Made by a program: the position numbers and the translations under genes. From positions 1 through 61,757 of the forward strand of contig DATKCA010000007.1 in NCBI GenBank assembly GCA_035544675.1: 61,757 nucleotides of DNA. Reading direction: 5' to 3'. Positions 1 through 8,025 of the stretch are shown in pieces. Origin of the DNA: DATKCA01 sp035544675. Its GTDB lineage: Bacteria > Acidobacteriota > Thermoanaerobaculia > Gp7-AA8. Positions within the stretch are counted from its first letter, which is position 1, and each line of letters opens with the position of its first letter. The notes under the pieces are model-generated. The model was not told the DNA's origin. It ran no database searches and saw only the letters and a program-made list of their open reading frames with translations.

Positions 1-1439
1 ACGCGGCGCGTGACTTCCGAGCAGAGGCTGGAGCCGCCCATGCCGAGGACCACGACGTGGGAGAACTCGCTGCGAACGCTCTCGGCGAAGCCGACGATCT
101 CGCCGGCCTCCTTCTGCATCTGCTCGACGACGGGCAGCCAGCCCAGCGCGTTCTTGATGATCTTCTGATGGGCCTCGTCCTGCTTCCAGAGCGAGGCGTC
201 TTTTTTCCACACGCGCTCGACGAACTTCTCCTTGTCCGCGCGCTGCGCGGCCGTGTCGACCGCCGCCTGCTGGTCCCTGGAGAGGTGGAAGGTGATCCGC
301 TCGGAGAGTCCGCGCACGGCGGCGTCGCGCCGCGCCTCGATGACGCTCATCAGCGAGACGAAGGAATCGGCGAACGACTTCACACCATCCTCGGTCAGCT
401 TCTCGGTGAGCGCCTTGAGGCTGAAACCGAGGTCCGCGAACTTCTTCAGGACGGCGTGGGCTTCGGCGAAGTTCTCTTCCAGGGTCGGGCGCACCTTGCC
501 GTGGTCGCGGAAGGCCTCGTACGTGGCCGGCGGCATCGTGTCGACCGTGTCCGGACCGATCAGAGCCTCCGGGTACATGACATCGCTGTACTTGGCGCTC
601 TTCGTTCCGGTCGAGGCCCACAGCGGACGCTGAACGCGCGCGCCTTTGGCAGCGAGCTTCTTGAAACGGTCCGAGGTGAACGACTTCTGGAAGAGCTCGT
701 AGGCCGTCTTGGCGTTGGCGATGGCGATCTTCGCGTAAAGCGACTCCGCGTCCTTCTTGAACTGCGGGTCGTTCTTCTCGGCGATCTTCGCATCCATGAG
801 CTTCTCAGCCGCCGCGTCGATGCGGCTGACGAAGAAGCTGGCCACGGAAGAGATGTCGCCGACCGGCTGGTTCGCGGCCACGCGGCGCTCCAGACCCTTC
901 ATGTAGGCGTCGATGACGGCCGCGTACTGATCGTTGTTGAAGATCAGTGTCACATTGACGTTGATCCCGCTGGCGATCGCTTCCTCGATCGCGGGCAGCC
1001 CTTCGGGCGTACCCGGAATCTTGATCATGAGGTTCTTCTTGCCGAGACGGCCGAACAGCTTCTTCGCCTCCGCAATCGTGGCATCCGTGTTCCGCGCCAG
1101 CAGCGGGCTCACTTCCAGACTGACGTAGCCGTCCAGTCCCTTCGTCTTGTCGTAGACGGGCCTGAATACATCGGCGGCGTTTCCGATGTCTTCGATGACC
1201 AGCTCTTCGTAAATCTCGTCGCGCGACCTGTTCTGGGACGCGAGCTGCCGAAGCTGAGTGTCGTAGTCTTCGCTGCCCGCAATCGCCTTCTCGAAAATCG
1301 TGGGGTTCGATGTGAGACCGCGCAGGTCATCCTGCTCGATCATCTTCTGTAACTTGCCGGTCGAGATGAGCTTGCGCTCCATCTGGTCGTACCAAACGCT
1401 CTGACCGACCTTCGCCAATTGTGCGAGGGGGTTGCTCAT
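1..1439 (-). CDS. tal-pgi: Bifunctional transaldolase / glucose-6-phosphate isomerase, C-terminus cut by window edge
   Basis: The first roughly 370 residues match transaldolase, which exchanges dihydroxyacetone units in the pentose phosphate pathway. The Schiff-base lysine is K140 in a MIKIPGTPEG context. After a linker the chain continues into the start of phosphoglucose isomerase, with the sugar-phosphate loop GMGGSS at about 466-471, and it is still open at base 1. The rest of the isomerase lies outside the window. The ATG at 1439 is preceded by a clear GGAGG Shine-Dalgarno about 5 nt away. Tal-Pgi fusions are known in several phyla including Acidobacteria and cyanobacteria; they join two sugar-phosphate steps in one cytoplasmic protein. 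Identity is secure; the length of the second domain is not visible. Confidence 0.93.
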   Translation of the reverse strand, partial: MSNPLAQLAKVGQSVWYDQMERKLISTGKLQKMIEQDDLRGLTSNPTIFEKAIAGSEDYDTQLRQLASQNRSRDEIYEELVIEDIGNAADVFRPVYDKTKGLDGYVSLEVSPLLARNTDATIAEAKKLFGRLGKKNLMIKIPGTPEGLPAIEEAIASGINVNVTLIFNNDQYAAVIDAYMKGLERRVAANQPVGDISSVASFFVSRIDAAAEKLMDAKIAEKNDPQFKKDAESLYAKIAIANAKTAYELFQKSFTSDRFKKLAAKGARVQRPLWASTGTKSAKYSDVMYPEALIGPDTVDTMPPATYEAFRDHGKVRPTLEENFAEAHAVLKKFADLGFSLKALTEKLTEDGVKSFADSFVSLMSVIEARRDAAVRGLSERITFHLSRDQQAAVDTAAQRADKEKFVERVWKKDASLWKQDEAHQKIIKNALGWLPVVEQMQKEAGEIVGFAESVRSEFSHVVVLGMGGSSLCSEVTRR

Positions 1440-1573
1440 GAAGCCTCCAGTTTTTAGGGTTTTCGGGCGCCTAGCATATACCCACTACGCTCGCCGGGAG
1501 CGACGCTGTCTCACCCCAGCGTCTGCGGATGAGCTGCGACGAGCCGCGCCGGCAGGACACCGGAGCTCCAGCG

Positions 1574-2290
1574 TCAGTTCGGGGTCGGGGTCGCTGCCGG
1601 CGGGCCCGTTTCCAGGCCGGCCCGCTTCACCGCCTTCGTGGCGATGCGCGCGATGATGACGGCCACGACCACCGCGCCGACGGCCGCGGCCACGGTGAAG
1701 ATCAGCCGGATCGTGCCGCCGCTTCCCGTCGCGAGATCGGCGCCGGCGGCCCCGAGATACGTAAAGGCTGCTGTGCCCGGAATGATCCCGACGAACGTCG
1801 TCACCACATACGGCGTGAACTTCACGCCGGTAAGCGAAAGCCCGTAGTTGATCCAGGTGAACGGAGGGAATCCCGACAGCCGCATCAGCAGCATGATCTT
1901 CGTTCCCTCTTTCTCGACGGCCTTGTCGACGGCACCCAGCTTCGGGTTGCCGGCGACCTTCTTCTCGATTCGCTTGCGGAAGGCGGAGCGGCCGAGGAGG
2001 AACGCCGCGGAGGCGCCGAGCGTCGCGCTGACCAGATTGAGGATGGTTCCCGGAACGAAGCCGAAGATCGCCCCGGCACCGAGCGTCAGGACGGTCGCCG
2101 GCACGACGAAGACACAACAGAGGATGTACACGAGCGCATAGAGGACGTAGCCGATCGGGCCGACACCTCTCACGTACGACTGGAACTGCTCGAGCCACTC
2201 GGCGACCGGCAGCACCCGAACGGCGACGACGATCGCGGCCACCACGAGCACACCGATCGCGACTTTGAGGATCCCGCGTGCGTTTCGCAT
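1574..2290 (-). CDS. TVP38/TMEM64 (VTT/DedA-like) membrane protein
   Basis: A 238-residue inner-membrane protein. It has an N-terminal TM helix (about 9-29), a long hydrophobic stretch at 45-75 with the small-residue-rich GAGAIFGFVPG re-entrant motif typical of the VTT (SNARE-associated) domain, and further helices near 125-180 and 190-220. Members of the family are linked to lipid scrambling or envelope integrity, but the substrate of this protein cannot be read from sequence. The ATG has no Shine-Dalgarno and lies 7 nt after a TACAAT -10, so the mRNA is probably leaderless. It lies downstream of, and in the same orientation as, the BrkB-like gene. Confidence 0.85.
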   Translation of the reverse strand: MRNARGILKVAIGVLVVAAIVVAVRVLPVAEWLEQFQSYVRGVGPIGYVLYALVYILCCVFVVPATVLTLGAGAIFGFVPGTILNLVSATLGASAAFLLGRSAFRKRIEKKVAGNPKLGAVDKAVEKEGTKIMLLMRLSGFPPFTWINYGLSLTGVKFTPYVVTTFVGIIPGTAAFTYLGAAGADLATGSGGTIRLIFTVAAAVGAVVVAVIIARIATKAVKRAGLETGPPAATPTPN

Positions 2291-2297
2291 TCGCGGG

Positions 2298-2303
2298 ATT
2301 GTA
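2298..2303 (-). promoter_or_regulatory. -10 element TACAAT of a probable leaderless promoter
   Basis: TACAAT on the minus strand ends 7 nt before the ATG at 2290. No convincing -35 and no Shine-Dalgarno is visible, so transcription should begin at or near the start codon. Confidence 0.55.
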
Positions 2304-2309
2304 CGTCCG

Positions 2310-3389
2310 TCAACGGAACGGAAGCGTGAGAAGTTTCTTGAACGACCTGAACGTGACGATGGCGGCCGTCACGGCCCCGACGAGCGTGCCGACGAGGAGG
2401 CCGGCGATCCCGCCGGCCGCCAGTTTTCCCTTTCCGCCGCCGCCGCGGCGCGCGGCAATCCTCGGGCCGGCGGGCCGCGGTGGCGCGGCCGGCCTGGTGG
2501 CGCGGTCTTCGACGCGCGCCGCCCTCGCCCGCGCATCGCGCTTGGAGGTGTCGCCGATCATGCTCCCCTGCGTGCGCGCGTAGACCTGGGTGAACTCGGC
2601 ACCGAAAAAGAGGATCTGCGCGGACCAGTAGACCCAGATGAGAAGCACCACCAGCGATCCGGCCGCGCCGAAGCTCGATCCCGGCGCGGCCTTGCCCAGA
2701 TAGAGGCCCAGCCCGAACTTCCCGATGACGAAGAGCACCGACGTGAACGCGGCGCCGAACCAGACGTCGCGCCAGGCCACCTTGATGTCGGGCAGGTAGC
2801 GGAAGATCAGCGCGAACAACAAGGTCACGAGGCCGAACGAAATGATCAGCTGAAGGATCTGAATGACCGCCGCCGCGCCGGGAAAGAGCCGGTTGACGTA
2901 CGCGCTCATGCCGGTGATGGCCGCGTCGACCGTCAGGCTCACGAGCAGAAGGAAGACGACTCCCATCACCATCGTCATCGACAGAAAACGGTGCCTGATG
3001 AAGCCCATCACGCCGCCGGCTCTCCTCTCCTCGACGTTCCAGATCGTGTTCAGGGCGTCCTTCAACTGGCCGAACACGGCGGTGGCGCCGAAGAACAGCG
3101 TGACGACACCGACGATCACGGCCACTACGCCCGCCTTCGGCCTGTTCGCACTCTTGATGAGATCCTCGACGGACGCAGCCGTGCTGGGTCCCATGACCTT
3201 GCCCAGCTCGTCGGTGATGCCTTTCTGAGCGGCCTCGTCCCCGAACAGCATGCCCGCGACCGCAATGGCGATGAGAAGCAGCGGGGCCAGAGAGAAGATC
3301 GTGTAGTACGCGAGCGCGGCACCGAGTCGCGGGACCTTGTCCTCACCGAATTCCGTGAGAGTCTGCTTGAAGACGCCGGTGGACTTCAT
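2310..3389 (-). CDS. YihY/virulence factor BrkB family membrane protein
   Basis: A 359-residue protein with the family signature near the N-terminus (PRLGAALAYYTIFSLAPLL) and about six membrane segments spread over residues 30-270. A low-complexity Ala/Pro/Arg-rich region follows, with one more hydrophobic helix near the C-terminus before a basic tail. The family was once called RNase BN, wrongly; its function is uncertain and may concern membrane transport or cell-envelope stress. An in-frame TTG exists at 3407, but the ATG at 3389 fits the conserved N-terminus. It follows the ferredoxin/MBL gene by 21 nt on the same strand and is probably co-transcribed with it. Confidence 0.88.
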   Translation of the reverse strand: MKSTGVFKQTLTEFGEDKVPRLGAALAYYTIFSLAPLLLIAIAVAGMLFGDEAAQKGITDELGKVMGPSTAASVEDLIKSANRPKAGVVAVIVGVVTLFFGATAVFGQLKDALNTIWNVEERRAGGVMGFIRHRFLSMTMVMGVVFLLLVSLTVDAAITGMSAYVNRLFPGAAAVIQILQLIISFGLVTLLFALIFRYLPDIKVAWRDVWFGAAFTSVLFVIGKFGLGLYLGKAAPGSSFGAAGSLVVLLIWVYWSAQILFFGAEFTQVYARTQGSMIGDTSKRDARARAARVEDRATRPAAPPRPAGPRIAARRGGGGKGKLAAGGIAGLLVGTLVGAVTAAIVTFRSFKKLLTLPFR

Positions 3390-3410
3390 CGACACCGGAC
3401 TGAGCAAGAG

Positions 3411-4292
3411 TCAGTCCCGGCTCGACACGGACTTCATCCACTCCACGCATTTCTCGAGCTCGGTCCGCGATGTTCCGGGCGCGAGCCGCACGGGCCGGCC
3501 ATGGCCCGGCAGGACCCATTCGAACGGATGGTCGAGGAGGCGCTCCATCGAGCGGATCTGATCGGTCCAGGAGTACCAGCAGGCATCGCGGAACGCATAG
3601 AGGTGGCCGCGTGAAGGGCTCCAGGCGAGGTGGTCGCCGGTGAAGAGGAAGCGGCTCCGGTACAGGAACACCGCGTGGCCGCGCGTATGGCCGGGCGTCG
3701 GGATCATGAGAGTGTCCGGGCCGGCGCTGACGGGCTCCAGACCACCCGGCTGAGTCTCGACGGCGACGGTTCCGGAGCGGACGTCGTCGCGATGCAGCAC
3801 GCGCTCGCAGCCGAAGCGCTCCCGGAACTTGCGATGATCGGCGACGTCGTCCTGGTGGGTCAGTAGCATCTGACGGACGCCGCCGAGCGCGGCGATGTTC
3901 TTCACCAGTGGGCCGGCGAAGCGGGGCGAGTCGACGAGGATGTTCCCTTCCGGCCTGCGGATCAGGTAGCTGATGGCGCCGAAGGAGCTCTCCGCGGTGT
4001 ACCCGCAGCGGAAGACGTCCTCCTCGATGAGCTCGGGGAGTGCGGCCATGGCACCACGCATGTCGTGACGGGAGGCGGTGCCGATCGACGCCGTGGGGCA
4101 GGAGATGAGCGCCTTCTCCGCCGCCAGCCGCTCATCGGCCGTGACGGGCTGGCGGTAGACGGCAGACTGTCCGCCGGCCTCGCGAAACGTGGCGGGAGCG
4201 ATGACGCGGCAGGCATCGCAGTCGATGCAGGTCGAGTCGACGTAGAAGTCGCCGGGGGCGTTCTCGGGGAGCCGCAGCGCGGGCTGTGCCAT
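3411..4292 (-). CDS. Ferredoxin-domain / metallo-beta-lactamase-fold fusion hydrolase
   Basis: A 293-residue protein with two parts. Residues about 14-70 form a single-cluster ferredoxin: C22-x2-C25-x2-C28 and C65-P. Residues about 95-290 are an MBL-fold hydrolase. Its metal motif is the variant THQDDVADH (145-153), with GHTRGH, TGDH and GHGRP further on. The HxDDVxDH form is typical of a subfamily whose substrate is unknown; this resembles cyanobacterial and plant-type ferredoxin-MBL proteins. A cytoplasmic redox-linked or thioester/phosphodiester hydrolase is possible, but no specific reaction can be assigned. It lies upstream of the BrkB gene and diverges from the radical SAM gene across a REP tract. 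Confidence 0.86.
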   Translation of the reverse strand: MAQPALRLPENAPGDFYVDSTCIDCDACRVIAPATFREAGGQSAVYRQPVTADERLAAEKALISCPTASIGTASRHDMRGAMAALPELIEEDVFRCGYTAESSFGAISYLIRRPEGNILVDSPRFAGPLVKNIAALGGVRQMLLTHQDDVADHRKFRERFGCERVLHRDDVRSGTVAVETQPGGLEPVSAGPDTLMIPTPGHTRGHAVFLYRSRFLFTGDHLAWSPSRGHLYAFRDACWYSWTDQIRSMERLLDHPFEWVLPGHGRPVRLAPGTSRTELEKCVEWMKSVSSRD

Positions 4293-4312
4293 CGCACACC
4301 CTTAACGCTTCT

Positions 4313-4393
4313 GTGGAGGACAGGCAATCCCGCCTGTCTATGGAGGACAGGCAATCCTGCCTGTCTGTGGAGGACAGGCAATCCTGCCTGTCC
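4313..4393. repeat. Three tandem REP-like units (about 27-nt period)
   Basis: Three direct copies start at about 4313, 4340 and 4367. Each is (G)TGGAG followed by a short hairpin with arms GACAGGCA and TGCCTGTC (one base differs in copy 1). The 27-nt period equals nine codons, so several frames stay open across the tract and lengthen spurious ORFs. Inverted copies of the same unit occur at 7731-7784. The G(T)GGAG head plus hairpin resembles REP elements mobilised by RAYT transposases; no such transposase is in the window. Confidence 0.85.
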
Positions 4394-4457
4394 ATTCCTA
4401 TGGGTACAGAGACTCCCAGGAATGTTCAACCGTTATAAGGTGTCATCTGAGCCGCGC

Positions 4458-6074
4458 ATGAAGATCCACATGGTCTCGCTCGAGGATGGCATCACTGCCA
4501 CCGGCTTCCGCAAGATGGGCGGATACGTCGAGCGGCTCAACCCCGGCACGAAGTTCTTCTACATCGGCACGAGGAGCTACCGCTCGTTCTGGAAGTCGTT
4601 CGCGCGGAGCATGGGCGACAGCCACGAGTTCACGGAGGCGGAAGTCGACCAGATGGCCCACAGCCTGGCGGGCGCGGACATCGTCGGGCTTTCCTGCATG
4701 ACCGGCTATGCCGCTCTGGCCAAACGGCTGTCGAAACGGCTTCGCGAAGTCTCGCCGCGGTCGTTTCAGATCTGGGGCGGCATTCATCCCATCATCTATC
4801 CGGAGGATGCGATTCAGGCTGACGTCGATGCAATCTGCACCGGGGAAGGCGAGTTCGCGTTCGATGAGTTCCTCGAGCTGTACAGGAAGGGCGGCGACTT
4901 CAGCGGCGTGCGCAACCTCTGGGTCAAGAAGGACGGAGAGATCCGCCGCAATCCCTTCCGGCCCCTGCAGACCGCCGGCGAGCTCGAGACGCTGCCGTTT
5001 CCGAAGTACGGCGGCGAGGAGTGGATCTATCGGACGGGAGACGGATTCGTGCCGGTCACCCGCGCCGAGTACCTGGAGAACAACGGCCTGGCCTACCAGG
5101 CCATCTGGTCGATCGGCTGCCCGCTGCACTGCACGTTCTGCGGGAACACCGTCTTCATCGCCAACGACCCGATGTACAAGCGCCTGCGCCACCCCAGCGC
5201 GCGCTACATGGTCTCCGAGGTGAAGCGGGCAAAAAAGACTCACCCGCACATCAGCTCGGTCCTCTTCCACGACGACAGCTTCATGGCCATCCCCCTCGGC
5301 GAGCTGACGGAGTTCGCGAAGATGTGGCGCGAGGAGATCGGGCTTCCCTTCACGGTCTACGGGGTGATCCCCTCGTACGTGCAGAAGGACAAGATGGAAG
5401 TGCTCACGTGGGCGGGGATGAACCGCGTCCGCATGGGCATTCAGAGCGGAAGCGACCGCATTCTGCAGTTCTACCGGAGGCCGACTCCGGTGGCGCGCAT
5501 CGAGCAGGCCGCGCAGACCATCTCCGAGTTCTCGCGGTACCACATCAATCCGGCGTACGACATCATCGTCGACAACCCGGTGGAGACACGGCAGGACGTC
5601 GTCGACACGCTGGAGCTGATCTACCGGCTGGCCCGTCCGTTCACGTGCAACATCTTCTCGCTGCGCGTCATCCCGAACACCGTTCTCGAGCAACAGATGA
5701 AGGAGAACGGCATCGATCTGGACATGATCAACGAGAACTACACCTCGCTCCGTCCGACGTTCGCGAACGTGATCCTCTACGTTCTCCTGACGGTGCGGCC
5801 GCCGCGGAAGATCTTCGAGCGCCTGCTCAAACGGGTACGGGCCTTCGGCGAGCCGCAGTCGTCACATCCGATTCTCATCCGCCTGGTGCGCATCCCCTGG
5901 CTGATCAAGCAGGGCCTCCGGCATCTCCGGTTCGGCGAGTTCTCCGTGATCACGGGCCGCACCGGCTTCCTGCTCTGGAGAATCGGCGCGCTGAAGCTGT
6001 GGTTGAAACTGGCGGTGCGCAAACTGGAGCTCCCACAGCTCCCTGAGCCCAGAGCCCTGAGCCCCGAGCCCTAG
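4458..6074 (+). CDS. B12-binding-domain radical SAM protein
   Basis: A 538-residue protein. The N-terminal about 150 residues form a Rossmann-like cobalamin-binding type domain (VGLSCMTGYAALAKRL; WGGIHPIIYPEDAI). The radical SAM core follows, with C221-x3-C225-x2-C228 (CPLHCTFC) to bind a 4Fe-4S cluster. It is the BchE/P-methylase-like class used for methylation or ring chemistry; the substrate cannot be told. The ATG at 4458 was chosen because the conserved fold begins there; the open frame reaches back to 4065 only through the REP tract. GTG 4440 and ATG 4422 are alternatives. The last 12 or so residues (PEPRALSPEP) are encoded by a heptamer repeat tract, so the C-terminus is recently altered. 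ffh starts 3 nt downstream. Confidence 0.88.
   Translation: MKIHMVSLEDGITATGFRKMGGYVERLNPGTKFFYIGTRSYRSFWKSFARSMGDSHEFTEAEVDQMAHSLAGADIVGLSCMTGYAALAKRLSKRLREVSPRSFQIWGGIHPIIYPEDAIQADVDAICTGEGEFAFDEFLELYRKGGDFSGVRNLWVKKDGEIRRNPFRPLQTAGELETLPFPKYGGEEWIYRTGDGFVPVTRAEYLENNGLAYQAIWSIGCPLHCTFCGNTVFIANDPMYKRLRHPSARYMVSEVKRAKKTHPHISSVLFHDDSFMAIPLGELTEFAKMWREEIGLPFTVYGVIPSYVQKDKMEVLTWAGMNRVRMGIQSGSDRILQFYRRPTPVARIEQAAQTISEFSRYHINPAYDIIVDNPVETRQDVVDTLELIYRLARPFTCNIFSLRVIPNTVLEQQMKENGIDLDMINENYTSLRPTFANVILYVLLTVRPPRKIFERLLKRVRAFGEPQSSHPILIRLVRIPWLIKQGLRHLRFGEFSVITGRTGFLLWRIGALKLWLKLAVRKLELPQLPEPRALSPEP
6030..6074. repeat. CTNAG-type heptamer tract at the 3' end of the radical SAM gene
   Basis: Degenerate heptamers of the form CCTGAGC, CAGAGCC and CGAGCCC run to the stop codon and supply the last codons of the gene. 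The same style of tract is found after or within the ends of hslO, purN, polX, purD and nadC. Confidence 0.6.
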
Positions 6075-6077
6075 AAA

Positions 6078-7421
6078 ATGTTCGACAACCTGCAGGACAA
6101 GATGGACCGGGTCTTCAAGACCCTGCGCGGCGAGGCGGCCCTCAACGAGTGGCACATCGACAACGCCCTGAAAGAGATCCGCATCGCGCTGCTCGAAGCG
6201 GACGTGCACTTCAAGACGGTCAAGGAGTTCACGGCGCGCGTTCGCGAGAAAGCGGTCGGCGAAGAGGTCCTCACCGCGTTCTCGCCGGCGCAGCAGGTCA
6301 CGAAGATCGTCCGCGACGAGCTCCAGACCCTGCTGGGGGGCAACGAAGTCGGCCTCGCGCTCGTGGGCAGTCCGGCCGTGGTCATGATGACCGGCCTGCA
6401 GGGATCGGGGAAGACGACGACTTCCGGCAAGCTCGCGCTTCATCTGAAGAATCGAGGCCGCCGCCCGTTCCTGGTCCCGTGTGACGTGTACCGCCCGGCC
6501 GCCATCGACCAGCTCCGCATCGTGGCGAACAACGTCAAGGTGCCGTTCCTCGAGATCGGCGATCTCCGCGATCCGGTCCAGATCGCGCGCAACGGGCTGC
6601 AGGAAGCGCGCACGCTGCTCTACGACACCGTGATCCTCGACACCGCCGGCCGCCTCCACATCGACGAAGAGCTGATGCAGGAGCTGACCACGATCAAGAA
6701 CGACGTCCGGCCCAGCGAGATCCTGTTCGTCGCAGATGCGATGACCGGCCAGGACGCGGTGAAGTCGGCCAAAGAGTTCGACGAGAAGCTCGGCGTCACC
6801 GGCATCGTCCTCACCAAGCTCGACGGTGATGCCCGTGGCGGCGCCGCACTGTCGATCAAGTCGGTGGTCAACCGCCCCATCAAGCTGGTCGGCGTCGGCG
6901 AGAAATACGCCGACCTCGACGTCTTCTATCCCGACCGCATGGCCTCCCGGATCCTCGGCATGGGCGACGTGCTGTCGCTCATCGAGAAGGTCGAGAGCGA
7001 AGTCGACCGCAAGGAGGCCGAGCGCCTCGCCCACCGCGTCTCCAGGGACAAGTTCACCCTCGAGGACCTCCGCTCCCAACTCCAGCAGGTCAAGAAGATG
7101 GGACCGATGTCGCAGCTCGTGAACATGCTCCCGGGCGTCTCGGGCAAGGTGAAGGAGGAGGACATCGATGAGGGCGCGATCGTGAGGATGCAGGCCATTC
7201 TCGACTCGATGACGCCGAAAGAGCGCGAGCACCCGCAGATCCTCAGCGGCCAGCGCAAGAAGCGCATCGCCAAGGGATCGGGGACCAGCGTGCAGGAGAT
7301 CAACCGGCTTCTGAAGCAGTACCTGCAGATGAAGAAGATGATGAAGAGCTTCTCCAAGGGCTTTGGAGCGAGGCGCTTCGGCAAGATGATGAAGGGGCTG
7401 CCGCCGGAATTCCTCCAGTAG
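6078..7421 (+). CDS. ffh: Signal recognition particle protein (SRP54 homologue)
   Basis: A 447-residue GTPase that binds 4.5S RNA and signal peptides and delivers ribosomes to FtsY at the membrane. The N domain is followed by the G domain: P-loop GLQGSGKT at 106-113, DTAGRL and TKLDGDARGG. A methionine-rich M domain follows (MGPMSQLVNMLPG; RKKRIAKGSG for RNA binding; a MKKMMK-rich tail). Length is normal for the family. It starts 3 nt after the radical SAM gene and heads the ribosome/translation cluster, the usual bacterial order before rpsP. The 4.5S RNA gene is not in the window. Confidence 0.98.
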   Translation: MFDNLQDKMDRVFKTLRGEAALNEWHIDNALKEIRIALLEADVHFKTVKEFTARVREKAVGEEVLTAFSPAQQVTKIVRDELQTLLGGNEVGLALVGSPAVVMMTGLQGSGKTTTSGKLALHLKNRGRRPFLVPCDVYRPAAIDQLRIVANNVKVPFLEIGDLRDPVQIARNGLQEARTLLYDTVILDTAGRLHIDEELMQELTTIKNDVRPSEILFVADAMTGQDAVKSAKEFDEKLGVTGIVLTKLDGDARGGAALSIKSVVNRPIKLVGVGEKYADLDVFYPDRMASRILGMGDVLSLIEKVESEVDRKEAERLAHRVSRDKFTLEDLRSQLQQVKKMGPMSQLVNMLPGVSGKVKEEDIDEGAIVRMQAILDSMTPKEREHPQILSGQRKKRIAKGSGTSVQEINRLLKQYLQMKKMMKSFSKGFGARRFGKMMKGLPPEFLQ

Positions 7422-7423
7422 CC

Positions 7424-7453
7424 TTGATGTTCGGCAACAGGCTCCGGTACCAT
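7424..7453 (+). promoter_or_regulatory. Possible promoter of the rpsP operon
   Basis: TTGATG (7424-7429) and TACCAT (7448-7453) are separated by 18 nt, between the end of ffh and rpsP. The region also contains a weak CCGG-stem hairpin. This is a plausible sigma70-type promoter only. Confidence 0.35.
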
Positions 7454-7488
7454 TGCCGGCCTTTTGATGTAAATTCAAGGAGTTACGC

Positions 7489-7722
7489 ATGTTGAAGATC
7501 CGTCTGCGCCGTGGCGGCGCCACTCATTCACCGTTCTACCGGGTCGTCGTGTCGGACTCGCTGCGCACGCCGAAGGCGGGCACGGTCGAGCAGATCGGAC
7601 ACTACGATCCGAAGAAGAACCCGGCTGATGTGAAGATCGACCGCGAGCGCGTCGATTACTGGGTCAGCAAGGGCGCCCAGCTCTCGCCGACCGTGAAGTC
7701 GCTGCTCAAGAAACTGAAGTAG
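7489..7722 (+). CDS. rpsP: 30S ribosomal protein S16
   Basis: A 77-residue protein with the conserved start MLKIRLRRGGATHSPFYRVVVSD and the GHYDPKKNP block typical of S16, which helps assemble the 5' domain of 16S rRNA. AAGGAG at 7477-7482 is a proper Shine-Dalgarno for the ATG at 7489, in contrast with the many genes here that lack one. It heads the usual cluster rpsP-khpA-rimM-trmD-rplS; a hairpin-forming repeat pair separates it from khpA. Confidence 0.98.
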   Translation: MLKIRLRRGGATHSPFYRVVVSDSLRTPKAGTVEQIGHYDPKKNPADVKIDRERVDYWVSKGAQLSPTVKSLLKKLK

Positions 7723-7730
7723 ACAGATGC

Positions 7731-7784
7731 GTGGAGGTCAGGCAATCTTGCCTGACCGGACAGGCAGGATTGCCTGTCCTCCAC
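7731..7784. repeat. BIME: two inverted REP-like units between rpsP and khpA
   Basis: A forward unit (7731-7756, starting GTGGAGGTCAGG) faces a reverse unit (7758-7784, ending CCTGTCCTCCAC). Both belong to the unit family seen at 4313-4393. In the polycistronic transcript they would fold into one long hairpin, which could protect the rpsP segment or reduce read-through to khpA. Confidence 0.85.
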
Positions 7785-7794
7785 AAAAGCGAAC

Positions 7795-8025
7795 ATGAAA
7801 CAACTGGTGGAGTTCCTCGCGAAAAGCCTCGTCGACAGCCCCGAAGAGGTGAAGGTCCAGGCCTTCGAGCGGGAACAGGCCACCGTCATCGAGCTGGAAG
7901 TCGCTCATGCCGACCTCGGGAAAGTCATCGGGCGGCAAGGGCGGACGGCGCGCGCGATCCGCACCCTCCTCTCCGCCGCCGGCCAGAAAACGCGCCGCCG
8001 CTACCTCCTCGACATCGTCGACTGA
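7795..8025 (+). CDS. khpA: KH-domain RNA-binding protein KhpA
   Basis: A 76-residue single KH domain with the RNA-binding loop GRQG at residues 46-49, after LGKVI and before RTARAIRTLL. The length and its place between rpsP and rimM are classic for KhpA (YlqC), a small RNA-binding protein that in Gram-positives acts with KhpB on cell-division and sRNA control. It starts 10 nt after a BIME hairpin and has no clear Shine-Dalgarno. Its 3' end overlaps the region where rimM must start. Confidence 0.94.
   Translation: MKQLVEFLAKSLVDSPEEVKVQAFEREQATVIELEVAHADLGKVIGRQGRTARAIRTLLSAAGQKTRRRYLLDIVD

Noticed and set aside
57..1352. 431-codon plus-strand ORF opposite tal-pgi
   Set aside because: GC-rich antisense shadow; the minus strand encodes clear transaldolase motifs and the plus reading has no recognisable domain.
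4313..4393. Short CRISPR array
   Set aside because: The three units are contiguous with no unique spacers, and the unit recurs inverted elsewhere, so it is a REP tract.
4065..4457. N-terminal extension of the radical SAM protein
   Set aside because: The extra 131 codons read through the REP units and the divergent gene; the conserved domain starts near 4458.
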